Assembly: GCF_011305535.1 (NCBI RefSeq)
Contig: NZ_CP049905.1
Coordinates: forward strand, 4,710,001 to 4,774,000
Source: Diaphorobacter sp. HDW4B
Lineage (GTDB): Bacteria; Pseudomonadota; Gammaproteobacteria; Burkholderiales; Burkholderiaceae_C
DNA length: 64,000 nt
Reading direction: 5' to 3'
Under the pieces are notes generated by a model. That model did not search any database and was not told where the DNA came from. It worked only from the letters and a program-made list of their open reading frames with translations. The number at the start of each line of letters is the position of its first letter. Position 1 is the stretch's first letter. Shown here piece after piece: positions 55,788-63,826 of this stretch. Position numbers and translations under genes: made by a program.

Positions 55788-56585
55788 ATGTCCTCAACCT
55801 CAAGAAACACCACCCCGACCATCGTCATGAGCGGCTGCGCCACCGGCATCGGAGCCGCCACGCGCAAGGCGCTCGAAGCCGCAGGTCACAAGGTCATCGG
55901 CATCGACGTGCGCGATGCGGAGATCATCGCCGATCTGTCCACCGCCGAAGGCCGCAAGCAGGCCGTGGAAGCCGCTCTGGCCGCGTGCGGCGGCGTGCTC
56001 GATGGTCTGGTGCTGTGCGCTGGTCTGGGCACGCATATCCGCCCGGCAGGCAAGATCGTGTCGGTCAATTACTTTGGTGCGGTCGAGCTGCTTGATGGCT
56101 TGTTTCCTGCGTTGAAGCAAGGTCAGTCGCCCGCTGCCGTGGTGATTTCTTCGGTGGCGTCCGCTCACCTGCCTTGGGAGAAAAATCCGTTGGCTGCCGC
56201 GTTTGAATCGGGTAACGATGCGATGGCGCAGGCGATTGTCGATGGCGCGGGAGAGCAGGGTGGGAATCTGGCTTACGCAGGCAGCAAGAACGGTTTGACA
56301 GTGGCGATGCGCAAGCGGTCCGTTATTTGGGGCAAGGAAGGCGTGCGTTTGAACTCCGTTGCGCCTGGGGCGACCGAGACGCCCTTGCTGCAGGCCAGTG
56401 CGCAAGATCCTCGGTTTGCGAAGTCGATTGCGGAGTTCTTGCCGCCGATGGGGCGTCGGGCTGATCCGGCGGAGATGGCTTCTGTGGTTTTGTTTTTGAT
56501 GAGTGATGCGGCCAGTTATGTGAATGGGGCGCAGATTTGTGTGGATGGGGGGATTGATGCGCAGATGAGGCCTACTCTGTTTTGA
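55788..56585 (+). CDS. hsdA: 3-alpha-hydroxysteroid dehydrogenase/carbonyl reductase
   Basis: 265 residues. Very close to HsdA of Comamonas testosteroni: MSGCATGIGAATRKALEAAG, LVLCAGLG, ISSVASAHLPWEKNPLA, catalytic Tyr163/Lys167 in YAGSKN, and the ending VNGAQICVDGGIDAQMRP. HsdA interconverts 3-alpha-hydroxy and 3-oxo steroids with NAD(H) and reduces xenobiotic carbonyls. The family's 28-residue insert before the active site, which sets its dimer interface, is present. The ksi gene that lies near hsdA in C. testosteroni is not here. Divergent from the OYE gene across 198 nt. Confidence 0.9.
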   Translation: MSSTSRNTTPTIVMSGCATGIGAATRKALEAAGHKVIGIDVRDAEIIADLSTAEGRKQAVEAALAACGGVLDGLVLCAGLGTHIRPAGKIVSVNYFGAVELLDGLFPALKQGQSPAAVVISSVASAHLPWEKNPLAAAFESGNDAMAQAIVDGAGEQGGNLAYAGSKNGLTVAMRKRSVIWGKEGVRLNSVAPGATETPLLQASAQDPRFAKSIAEFLPPMGRRADPAEMASVVLFLMSDAASYVNGAQICVDGGIDAQMRPTLF

Positions 56586-56632
56586 GTAGGGTTTTTTCTT
56601 TTTCTTGGCTCAGTGCGGTTTGGTGGTTGATT

Positions 56633-56845
56633 GCGGGTGCCGGGTCTCGCCCCGGCGGGCGAGTAACTTTTCGCTGGCGCGCGAAAAGTCACCAAAAGCG
56701 CGCTTGAATTCGGGGGCACGCGGCAGAACTCAGCTGCGCGCCGTAGGCGCTCCGTTCGGGCAACCGCCGCGAGTCAGTGGTTTCATAAGAGGTGTGTCAC
56801 GGTACTTCGCGTTGCTCGTGCTGCATCTCGCGACTTCGCGAGATG
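56633..56845. repeat. Dispersed intergenic repeat, copy B
   Basis: Matches the reverse complement of 35786-35994. Shared blocks include GGCGCTCCGTTCGGGCAACC, GGTTTCATAAGAGGTG, ACTTCGCGTTGCTCGTG and the terminal palindrome CATCTCGCGACTTCGCGAGATG. It lies in the 490 nt between hsdA and the enoyl-CoA hydratase gene, where I see no gene. No transposase, terminal duplication or target-site repeat is evident. Confidence 0.8.
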
Positions 56846-56931
56846 CTTGTGTGCGAGTAGCGTGCCGAATTTGACTTGGTTTTTTGGAGCGAGCTTGAGA
56901 AGCGAAGTGGGCTTTCGTACTGGTACCACAA

Positions 56932-57024
56932 CGCCAAGACAGCCCCTCAGACGCGACGCGAAGGCGCAGACAGTATGCCGATACGGCAAGGCTTCGCAAC
57001 AAAGTATGAGGGGCTGTCTTGGCG
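56932..57024. repeat. Long perfect inverted repeat (hairpin) downstream of repeat B
   Basis: Perfect 18-bp arms CGCCAAGACAGCCCCTCA (56932-56949) and TGAGGGGCTGTCTTGGCG (57007-57024) around 57 nt of central sequence, itself containing a small hairpin (GCCGATACGGC). It is much longer than needed for an intrinsic terminator and has no T run. It could be a small mobile element or a structured RNA. A second short hairpin (GAAGCC...GGCTTC) lies at 57046-57061, just before the hydratase gene end. Confidence 0.75.
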
Positions 57025-57078
57025 CCCCCAAACGACTGACCAATCGAAGCCATAAGGCTTCGTACAAAACGAAGAAAC

Positions 57079-57891
57079 TCAACGCCCTTCAAACTTGGGA
57101 GGGCGCTTTTCGATGAACGCGTTCATTCCTTCTTTTTGGTCTTGCGTGGCGAAGAGGATCTGATTGGCTTTGCGTTCGAGCATGAGTGCTGTGTCCAGGG
57201 ACGCATCCATGCCTGCAATCACCACTTCCTTGATTTGCTCTGCTGCCAGCGGCGGCATGGCCGCAATCTGCCGTGCCATCTTGAGCGCTTCGTGCTGCAC
57301 CTGATCGTCCTCGCAGACCATGCTGACGAGTCCCATGATCTGCGCTTCCTGCGCGGCAATGGGTCTGCCGGTGAGCAGGATGCGCATGGCGTTGAACTTG
57401 CCTACGGCCCGCACCAGACGCTGCGTGCCGCCGATGCCGGGCATGATTCCGATGCGGATTTCGGGTTGGGCAAAACTGGCGTTTTTCCCCGCGATGATGA
57501 TGTCGCAGTGCATGGCCAGTTCTGCGCCGCCGCCGAAGGCATAACCGTTGACTGCGGCAATGATGGGTTTGGGACAGGTCTCTATCGGAGCCCACACGCG
57601 TTCGGTGTGGCGCTTCAATATCTCGATGGGGCCGCACGAATCCATGCTTTTGATGTCGCCGCCTGCGGCAAAGACTTTGTCTCCGCCGGTCAGCACGATG
57701 CAGCGCACGCTGTCGTCGTGGCTCAGTTGGTGGAACGTATGTGACAGCGCGGACTGCAGCGAAAGGCTCAGTGCGTTGGTGGCATGGGGGCGATTCAGGC
57801 GTACCACGGCGATGCCGTCTTCGGGGCGTTCCAGCAGCAGTTCGCTCTCTGTAGCGACTGGCTTGAGCTCTGTGTTTTCCGTGTCTTGCAT
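57079..57891 (-). CDS. Enoyl-CoA hydratase/isomerase family protein
   Basis: 270 residues of the crotonase fold. Adds water to a 2-enoyl-CoA. Oxyanion-hole segment VFAAGGDIKSM, and both catalytic glutamates: GGGAELAMHCDIII and FAQPEIRIGIMPGIGGTQRL. The C-terminal KANQILFATQDQKEGMNAFI is canonical. A steroid-ring or side-chain substrate is plausible from context. It is divergent from the SDR that heads the side-chain operon. Confidence 0.88.
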   Translation of the reverse strand: MQDTENTELKPVATESELLLERPEDGIAVVRLNRPHATNALSLSLQSALSHTFHQLSHDDSVRCIVLTGGDKVFAAGGDIKSMDSCGPIEILKRHTERVWAPIETCPKPIIAAVNGYAFGGGAELAMHCDIIIAGKNASFAQPEIRIGIMPGIGGTQRLVRAVGKFNAMRILLTGRPIAAQEAQIMGLVSMVCEDDQVQHEALKMARQIAAMPPLAAEQIKEVVIAGMDASLDTALMLERKANQILFATQDQKEGMNAFIEKRPPKFEGR

Positions 57892-57999
57892 GGGTGTCTC
57901 CGCGGCTTGTTTTGGGGCCTATCGTCGTTTGCCCCTAGTCCGTGGGCATCGTCCTTTTGGACGTATCTGCAAGGGCTTGCGAAATCTAAATTGCCATGC

Positions 58000-58803
58000 A
58001 TGCAAGCAAACGACAAAGAATTTCAACAACGCGTTGTTCTGGTGACCGGTGGCACCAAGGGCATCGGCAAGGGCATCGCGCAGGCTTATCTGCAGGCCGG
58101 TGCGATCGTGGTGGTCTGTGGAAGGCAGCAGCCCGAGGCGTTGCCAACTGCCGCTGATGGTCGCACTGCAGAGTTCATTGCCTGCGATGTGCGTGAAGCC
58201 TCTGCGGTGAAGGAACTGGTCGATCAAGTGGTGCAGCGCCATGGTCGGCTCGATGTGCTGGTCAACAACGCGGGCGGTGCGCCTGCGGTGGATGCAGCCA
58301 CGGTGTCTCCGCGTTTTCATGAAGGCGTTTTGCGCCTCAATCTGTTCTCGACGCTGCATGCCTCGCAGGCTGCCAATGCGGTCATGCAAAAGCAGGATGA
58401 CGGCGGCGTGATCGTCTGCATCGGCAGCATCAGCGCGCTGCGTCCTTCGCCGGGCACGGCAGCTTATGGCGCTGCCAAGGCGGCGGTCCTGAGTCTGGTG
58501 AGTTCGCTCGCCGTGGAGTGGGCGCCCAAGGTGCGTGTGGTCGCGGTGAGCCCCGGCCTTGTGCGCACCGAGCAGTCGGCGCTGCATTACGGCGATGAGG
58601 CAGGCATTGCCTCCGTCGCGCAAACCATTCCCGCTGGCCGTCTGGCCGATCCGCAGGACATCGCCGAGGCCTGCCTCTACGTTTCTTCAACGCGCGCTTC
58701 CTATATGAGCGGCACGAATCTGCTGCTGCATGGAGGGGGCGAGCGACCCGCGTTTCTGGGTGCCGCCAACGCCGAGCACAACACACAACAAACAACCAAG
58801 TGA
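58000..58803 (+). CDS. Short-chain dehydrogenase/reductase at head of steroid operon
   Basis: 267 residues. Rossmann motif VTGGTKGIGKGIAQAYL, VLVNNAGGAP, catalytic Ser in IGSISAL and Tyr/Lys in YGAAKAA, ending in SGTNLLLHGGGERPAF. Likely a hydroxyacyl-CoA or hydroxysteroid dehydrogenase. It is first in a plus-strand run; the next gene starts 18 nt later. The ATG at 58000 is preferred to 57996 (other frame) because the Rossmann fold follows in this frame. Ribosome-binding site is weak. Confidence 0.87.
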   Translation: MQANDKEFQQRVVLVTGGTKGIGKGIAQAYLQAGAIVVVCGRQQPEALPTAADGRTAEFIACDVREASAVKELVDQVVQRHGRLDVLVNNAGGAPAVDAATVSPRFHEGVLRLNLFSTLHASQAANAVMQKQDDGGVIVCIGSISALRPSPGTAAYGAAKAAVLSLVSSLAVEWAPKVRVVAVSPGLVRTEQSALHYGDEAGIASVAQTIPAGRLADPQDIAEACLYVSSTRASYMSGTNLLLHGGGERPAFLGAANAEHNTQQTTK

Positions 58804-58821
58804 ATTTCAAAGGAGACAATC

Positions 58822-59778
58822 TTGACTGATCAAGACTGGATGGCGGAAGTCCGCGCCCTCGTGGGCAAGAAGTATGGGCGCGTGTATGCCTGGGACAAGG
58901 TCAACACACCGATGATTCGCCAGTGGTGCGAAATCATGAACGTGAATGTGCGCACCAACGCCGATGGCAAGGTCATCGCGCCACCGGGCATGCTGCAGGT
59001 CTGGTGCATGGAAGGGCCGGTGCAGAACAACTACCCGCCGGGCTCCACCAAGGAAAATCCATACGAAGTGGTGAAGCTGCTGGACGCGCAAGGCTTTGCG
59101 TCGACCGTGGCGGTGAATTCCGAACTCACATTCGACCGCGATGTGGTCGAGGGCGAAGACCTGTACTACACCACGCGTCTGGACAGCGTGGGCGACGAGA
59201 AGACCACGGCGCTGGGCACGGGTTACTTCGTCACGCTGATCATGGATTACTTCTCCATCGGCGCGCTCCGGGGCGATGACGAGCATGTGGGCCAGTTGCT
59301 TTTCCGCGTGTTCAAGTTCCGTCCGGCCAACGCACAACCAGCCGCTGCCGCCGATCAGAAGTCTGCGGGCATTCCGAAGATCAAGCGCTCGGCGCCCGGC
59401 ATCAGCGATGACAACCGCTTCTTCTGGGACGGCGTGCAGCAGGGCAAGCTGCTGATCCAGCATTGCAAGTCGTGCGGCGAGCTGAACCATCCGCCGGGCC
59501 CCGTCTGCCCGCACTGCCAATCGTTCGAATGGGACGCCGTGCAGGCCTGCGGCAAGGGCGAGGTGTATTCCTACGTCGTCATGCACTACCCCGAAGTGCC
59601 GCCGTTCGACCATCCGAATCCCATTGGTCTGATCGAGCTGGAAGAGGGCACGCGCCTGATCGCGCAACTCGTGGGCATCAAGCCGCAGGACGTGAGGATC
59701 GGCCAGAAGGTGCAGGTGGAATTCAACACCTTCAACGATGGCGAGATGACGCTGCCGCAGTTCCGCGTCGTGGCCTGA
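58822..59778 (+). CDS. ChsH2-like protein: MaoC-type dehydratase domain plus DUF35 zinc/OB domain
   Basis: 318 residues. Start is TTG at 58822, with AAGGAG 7 nt upstream. The N-terminal hotdog domain (to about 175) resembles the non-catalytic half of MaoC hydratases (PPGMLQVWCMEGP, FDRDVVEGEDLYYTTRLDSV). The C-terminal DUF35 has a zinc ribbon with Cys215, Cys218, Cys229 and Cys232 (CKSCG...CPHC) and an OB fold (VYSYVVMHYPEVPPF). This is the layout of mycobacterial ChsH2, whose MaoC half pairs with ChsH1 to hydrate a steroid side-chain enoyl-CoA and whose DUF35 binds the aldolase Ltp2. ChsH1- and Ltp2-like genes lie in the same operon. Confidence 0.85.
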   Translation: MTDQDWMAEVRALVGKKYGRVYAWDKVNTPMIRQWCEIMNVNVRTNADGKVIAPPGMLQVWCMEGPVQNNYPPGSTKENPYEVVKLLDAQGFASTVAVNSELTFDRDVVEGEDLYYTTRLDSVGDEKTTALGTGYFVTLIMDYFSIGALRGDDEHVGQLLFRVFKFRPANAQPAAAADQKSAGIPKIKRSAPGISDDNRFFWDGVQQGKLLIQHCKSCGELNHPPGPVCPHCQSFEWDAVQACGKGEVYSYVVMHYPEVPPFDHPNPIGLIELEEGTRLIAQLVGIKPQDVRIGQKVQVEFNTFNDGEMTLPQFRVVA

Positions 59779-59796
59779 AACCGGGAGATCAAGAAC

Positions 59797-60906
59797 ATGG
59801 ATTTCCAACTCTCGGAAGACCAGCGCGCGTTTGCGGACATGGCGCAAAGCCTGTTTGCCGACTACTGCACCGATGACAAGCTGCGCGAGCACGACACCAG
59901 CGGCAAGCCTTTCATGCAGGACTTGTGGCCGCAATGCGTGTCGGCAGGGCTGCACAGCATTCTGATTCCCGAATCGGCGGGCGGTCTGGGTCTGGGCATG
60001 ACCGAACTGCTGGCCGTGCTGATCCAGCAGGGCCGCGCACTGGCTCAAGTGCCGCTGTGGCAGACGCAAGTCGCCGCCAGCGCATTGGCCGCGTTGACTG
60101 GCAATGCCGCTGCAGAGCAGGCGGTGCAGGCGGCCATGCAGGGCGAACTGATCAGTGTGTCGCTTGAAAGCCTGAGCAGTTCCCACGGTGCGCAACTGCG
60201 CGTCGAAGGCGGCAAGGTCTACGGCAAGTTGCACGCTGTGGCCTTGGGTGCGCAGGCCAGGTATCTGCTGGCGGCGGCCAAGGCGTCGAACGGCAACCAG
60301 CTGGTGCTGGTCGATCTGGCCGCAGCCGGTGTGCAGAAGGCCGAAGGCATGCGCGAGGACTACTGCGCCGTGGCCGACGTGACCTTGTTCGACGCACCCG
60401 CAATCGCCACGCTGGACGAGGCGGCCGTGCGCTGGGTGAGCGAATACGCGATTGCCAGCACAGCGGCTCTGCAGCAGGGCGTGACGCAGGCGCAGCTCGA
60501 ACGCACCGTGGCGTATGTCAGCGAGCGCAAGCAGTTCGACCGTCCTATTGGTTCGTTCCAATTGGTCGCGGGTCAGATGGCCGATGGCTACATCCTCATG
60601 CAGGCGCAGCGCAGCACGCTGAGCCAATTGGTGTGGCGTCTCGACGAGCATCTGCCGAGCGCTCCGCAGGCCCATGCGCTGCGTGCGCAGTCCAACGAGC
60701 TGGGTCTGAAAGTGGGCCGCGTGGCGCAGCACGTGCATGGCGGCATGGGGGTGGATGTGACCTACCCGATGCACCGCTTCCTGTTCTGGTGCCGCGCGCT
60801 TGCCGTCGAGGTGGGCAGTGGCGAACACCATCTCGAAGCACTGGGCCAGTGGCTGGCCGACAACGACAACCTCGGCTGGAAGTACGACCTTCCCGAAGCC
60901 CGCTGA
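59797..60906 (+). CDS. Acyl-CoA dehydrogenase, ChsE1 (FadE28)-like subunit
   Basis: 369 residues of the ACAD fold: MDFQLSEDQRAFADMAQSLF, GLHSILIPESAGGLGLGMTE and ERKQFDRPIGSFQLVAGQMA. The middle beta domain is shorter and more diverged than in the partner at 62584, as expected for one subunit of the heterotetrameric steroid ACADs (ChsE1-ChsE2), where two unlike subunits make one FAD site. Its function would be to introduce the double bond in the 3-carbon steroid side chain. GGGAG precedes the ATG. Confidence 0.83.
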   Translation: MDFQLSEDQRAFADMAQSLFADYCTDDKLREHDTSGKPFMQDLWPQCVSAGLHSILIPESAGGLGLGMTELLAVLIQQGRALAQVPLWQTQVAASALAALTGNAAAEQAVQAAMQGELISVSLESLSSSHGAQLRVEGGKVYGKLHAVALGAQARYLLAAAKASNGNQLVLVDLAAAGVQKAEGMREDYCAVADVTLFDAPAIATLDEAAVRWVSEYAIASTAALQQGVTQAQLERTVAYVSERKQFDRPIGSFQLVAGQMADGYILMQAQRSTLSQLVWRLDEHLPSAPQAHALRAQSNELGLKVGRVAQHVHGGMGVDVTYPMHRFLFWCRALAVEVGSGEHHLEALGQWLADNDNLGWKYDLPEAR

Positions 60907-60939
60907 TGCGCCGCGAACAGGCGAACAGGAATTGAGAAC

Positions 60940-61356
60940 ATGACAACCACACACCCAAGCTTTGAATCGGTGAGCACCGGCGATGAACTGCCCACTGTGA
61001 CCGTGCCCATCACCGTGCCACTGATCGCAGGCGGCGCAATCGCCACACGCGACTATTTTCCCGGCCACCACGATCTGGAAGCTGCCCGCCAGCTCGGCTC
61101 CGCGCATGTCTTCATGAACATCCTGACCACCAACGGTCTGGTGCAGAGCTTCGTCGAAGACTGGGCAGGCCCCAAGGCGCGACTGCTCGATCTGAAGATC
61201 AAGCTCGGCGCGCCCAACTATCCCGGCGACAGCATGAAGTTCACCGGCGCGGTGACCGCCAAGGACGACGCCAAGCGCAGCGTGCAGATCACGCTCAAGG
61301 GCACGAACTCCATGGGATCGCATGTGAGCGGCACCGTGCAAGTGGCATTTGCCTGA
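60940..61356 (+). CDS. MaoC-type enoyl-CoA hydratase, ChsH1-like
   Basis: 138 residues, single hotdog domain. The hydratase 2 catalytic motif is present as TRDYFPGHHD (Asp and His). In Mycobacterium tuberculosis ChsH1 supplies these residues to a complex with ChsH2; here the gene for the ChsH2-like protein lies two genes upstream. It would add water to the side-chain enoyl-CoA before aldol cleavage. Confidence 0.85.
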   Translation: MTTTHPSFESVSTGDELPTVTVPITVPLIAGGAIATRDYFPGHHDLEAARQLGSAHVFMNILTTNGLVQSFVEDWAGPKARLLDLKIKLGAPNYPGDSMKFTGAVTAKDDAKRSVQITLKGTNSMGSHVSGTVQVAFA

Positions 61357-61379
61357 ACCAGATTCGGAGGAGACTTCCA

Positions 61380-62561
61380 GTGACTGACATGAACATTTCC
61401 GGCCGAGCAGCGATTGCGGGTCTGGGTGCCACAGAATTTTCGAAGAACTCAGGCCGCACAGAGCTGCGTCTGGCGATGGAGGCCACGCTGGCCGCGCTGA
61501 CCGATGCAGGCATCGATCCCAAGGAGGTCGACGGCTTCTCGTCGTACTCGGTGGACAAGGTGCCCGAATACGAAATCGCGCGTCTGCTGGGTGCGCGCAA
61601 TGTGAACTTCTTCTCGCAAGTTCCGCACGGCGGCGGCGCGGCCTGCGCGCCCATCCTGCATGCGGCGATGGCCGTGGCCACCGGTGTCTGCAAGACCGTG
61701 GTGGTGTACCGCGCGATGAACGAGCGCAGCTGGTATCGCTTCGGCACCGGCAGCTACGGCTTCGGCAGCACGCCGTTCTTCGACAACGTGAACTACGGCT
61801 GGTACATGCCGCACGGCTTTCACACGCCCGCATCGTGGGTCGGCATGTTCGCGCGTCGCTACATGCACACCTACGGCGCAACGAGTGAAGACTTTGGCCG
61901 CGTGGCCGTGGCCGTGCGCGACTTCGCTTCGACCAATCCCAACGCGTTCTTCTACGGCAAGCCGATCACGCTCGAAGAGCATCAGGCCAGCCGCTGGATC
62001 TGCGAGCCATTGCATCTGCTGGACTGCTGCCAGGAATCCGATGGCGCGGTCGCGATGGTGATCACATCGAGCGAGCGTGCGCGCGACCTCAAGGCCAAGC
62101 CGGTCTTCATCAAGGCCGCCGCGCAAGGCGTGACCGAAGGCCAGCAAAGCATGACCTCTTTCTACCGCAAGGAGATCACCGGCCTGCCCGAGATGGGCCA
62201 TGTCGCCAAGCAACTGTGGGCGCAGGCGCGTCTCACGCCCAAGGATGTGCAGAGCGCGATTCTGTATGACCACTTCTCGCCGTTCGTGCTGCCGCAGCTC
62301 GAAGAGTTCGGTTTTGTGCCGCGTGGCGAGGCCAAGGATTTCATCCGTGCGGGCGAGCATGCGCGCGGTGGGTCACTGCCGATCAACACCAACGGCGGCC
62401 AGCTTGGAGAGGCTTACATCCACGGCATGAACGGCATTGCCGAAGCGGTGCGCCAGGTGCGCGGCACGGCGGTCAATCAGGTCAAGGACGTGCACAACAT
62501 GGTCGTGACCGCTGGCACGGGCGTGCCCACCAGCGGCCTGATTCTTGGCGACGAAGCGTAA
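61380..62561 (+). CDS. Ltp2-like thiolase-fold aldolase
   Basis: 393 residues starting at GTG (61380) behind GGAGGAG. Thiolase-like lipid-transfer-protein family. Whole-length resemblance to mycobacterial Ltp2 is evident: AAIAGLGATEFSKNSGRTEL, VPHGGGAACAPILHAAMAVA, LLDCCQESDGAVAMVITSS, GEAYIHGMNGIAEAV, TAGTGVPTSGLILG. Ltp2 with the DUF35 of ChsH2 catalyses retro-aldol loss of propionyl-CoA from the hydroxylated side chain. Tyr262 (SFYRKE) and Tyr346 (EAYIHG) match conserved tyrosines of Ltp2. The thioester cysteine of true thiolases is absent. Confidence 0.88.
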   Translation: MTDMNISGRAAIAGLGATEFSKNSGRTELRLAMEATLAALTDAGIDPKEVDGFSSYSVDKVPEYEIARLLGARNVNFFSQVPHGGGAACAPILHAAMAVATGVCKTVVVYRAMNERSWYRFGTGSYGFGSTPFFDNVNYGWYMPHGFHTPASWVGMFARRYMHTYGATSEDFGRVAVAVRDFASTNPNAFFYGKPITLEEHQASRWICEPLHLLDCCQESDGAVAMVITSSERARDLKAKPVFIKAAAQGVTEGQQSMTSFYRKEITGLPEMGHVAKQLWAQARLTPKDVQSAILYDHFSPFVLPQLEEFGFVPRGEAKDFIRAGEHARGGSLPINTNGGQLGEAYIHGMNGIAEAVRQVRGTAVNQVKDVHNMVVTAGTGVPTSGLILGDEA

Positions 62562-62583
62562 GCGAAGGCTAGGAGAGCACACC

Positions 62584-63765
62584 ATGTTCATCGATCTGAC
62601 CCCCGAACAGCACGCGCTGCGCCTGAAGGTTCGTGACTACTTCCAGGCGCTCATGACGCCGGAACTCAAGGCCCGCATGCGCGGTGCCGAAAGCGGCGAA
62701 GAGTACCGCTCCGTGATCCGCAAGATGGGCCGCGATGGCTGGCTGGCCATCGGCTGGCCCAAGGAGTTCGGCGGCCAGGGCCTCTCGGCCACCGAGCAGT
62801 TGATCTTCTTTGAAGAAGCCAACATCGCTGGCGCGCCGCTGCCCTTCGTGACCATCAACACCGTTGGCCCCGCGCTGATGGAGCATGGCACCGAGGCGCA
62901 GAAGAAGGAATTCCTGCCCGGCATGGCGACTGGCGAGATCATCTTCGCCATCGGCTATTCCGAATCCGGCGCGGGCTCCGACCTTGCGATGCTCAAGACG
63001 CAGGCGCAACTGCAGGGCGATCTGCAGACCGGCCACTTCGTCGTGAACGGCCAGAAGCTGTGGACCTCGGGCATCGAGTCGGCCGACTTCGTGTGGCTGG
63101 CCGCGCGCACCAACCAGGAACTGGCGCGTCACAAAGGCGTGTCCATCATGGTGGTGGACACGCGCGATCCGGGCTTCTCGCACACGCTGATCCAGACCGT
63201 GGGCAACTTCACAGCGGCCACGTATTTCGACAACGTGAAGGTGCCTGCGCATCGCCTGATCGGCGAGCTCAACGGCGGCTGGAAGCTGATCACCGCGCAG
63301 CTCAACCACGAGCGTCTGGGCCTCGGTTCGTGGTCCGACAAGGTGTTCGGTCCCTTCACCAAGGTGCTGCAATGGGCCAAGGCCAAGGACGAGCAGGGCC
63401 GCCGCGCGGTCGATCTGCCATGGGTGCGTCGCAGTCTGGCCGAGTGCTATTCGCGCCTTGAAGCCATGCGCCTGTACAACTTCCGCATCGCCGCCGATCT
63501 GGAAGCGGGCGCGATGGATGTGGGCCTTGCGTCGAGCACCAAGGTCTACGGTTCGGAAAACATGATCGAAATCCTGAACCGCCTGATGGACATCGTGGGC
63601 AGCAGCGCGCTGGTGCGTGGCAATTCGGCTGCGGCTTACCTGATGGGCGAGCTGGAGTACGAACTGCGTGCCAACACGATCAACACCTTCGGCGGTGGCA
63701 CGAACGAGATTCAGCGCGAGCTGATCGCGCAGTTCGGCCTGGGCATGCCGCGCCCGGTGCGCTGA
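62584..63765 (+). CDS. Acyl-CoA dehydrogenase, ChsE2 (FadE29)-like subunit
   Basis: 393 residues. MFIDLTPEQHALRLKVRDYF, AIGWPKEFGGQGLSATEQLI, FAIGYSESGAGSDLAMLKTQ, and INTFGGGTNEIQRELIAQFG. Closely resembles mycobacterial FadE29. The catalytic Glu is probably Glu243 in QLNHERLGLG, as in isovaleryl-CoA-type dehydrogenases, since the C-terminal position has Gly. Expected to form an alpha2beta2 enzyme with the product of 59797-60906. AGGAGAG precedes the ATG at 62584. It closes the five-gene igr-like set. Confidence 0.88.
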   Translation: MFIDLTPEQHALRLKVRDYFQALMTPELKARMRGAESGEEYRSVIRKMGRDGWLAIGWPKEFGGQGLSATEQLIFFEEANIAGAPLPFVTINTVGPALMEHGTEAQKKEFLPGMATGEIIFAIGYSESGAGSDLAMLKTQAQLQGDLQTGHFVVNGQKLWTSGIESADFVWLAARTNQELARHKGVSIMVVDTRDPGFSHTLIQTVGNFTAATYFDNVKVPAHRLIGELNGGWKLITAQLNHERLGLGSWSDKVFGPFTKVLQWAKAKDEQGRRAVDLPWVRRSLAECYSRLEAMRLYNFRIAADLEAGAMDVGLASSTKVYGSENMIEILNRLMDIVGSSALVRGNSAAAYLMGELEYELRANTINTFGGGTNEIQRELIAQFGLGMPRPVR

Positions 63766-63826
63766 GCGGAGTTCCGCCCGGAATCCGAGAAATAACAAGA
63801 CATACCAACGAGATGGAGACAAACAG

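Noticed and set aside
58807-61881. Open frame of over 1000 codons on the minus strand opposite the steroid operon
   Set aside because: It is antisense to four well-supported genes; high third-position GC leaves the opposite strand free of stops. The translation is Arg/His/Ala-rich and matches no family.
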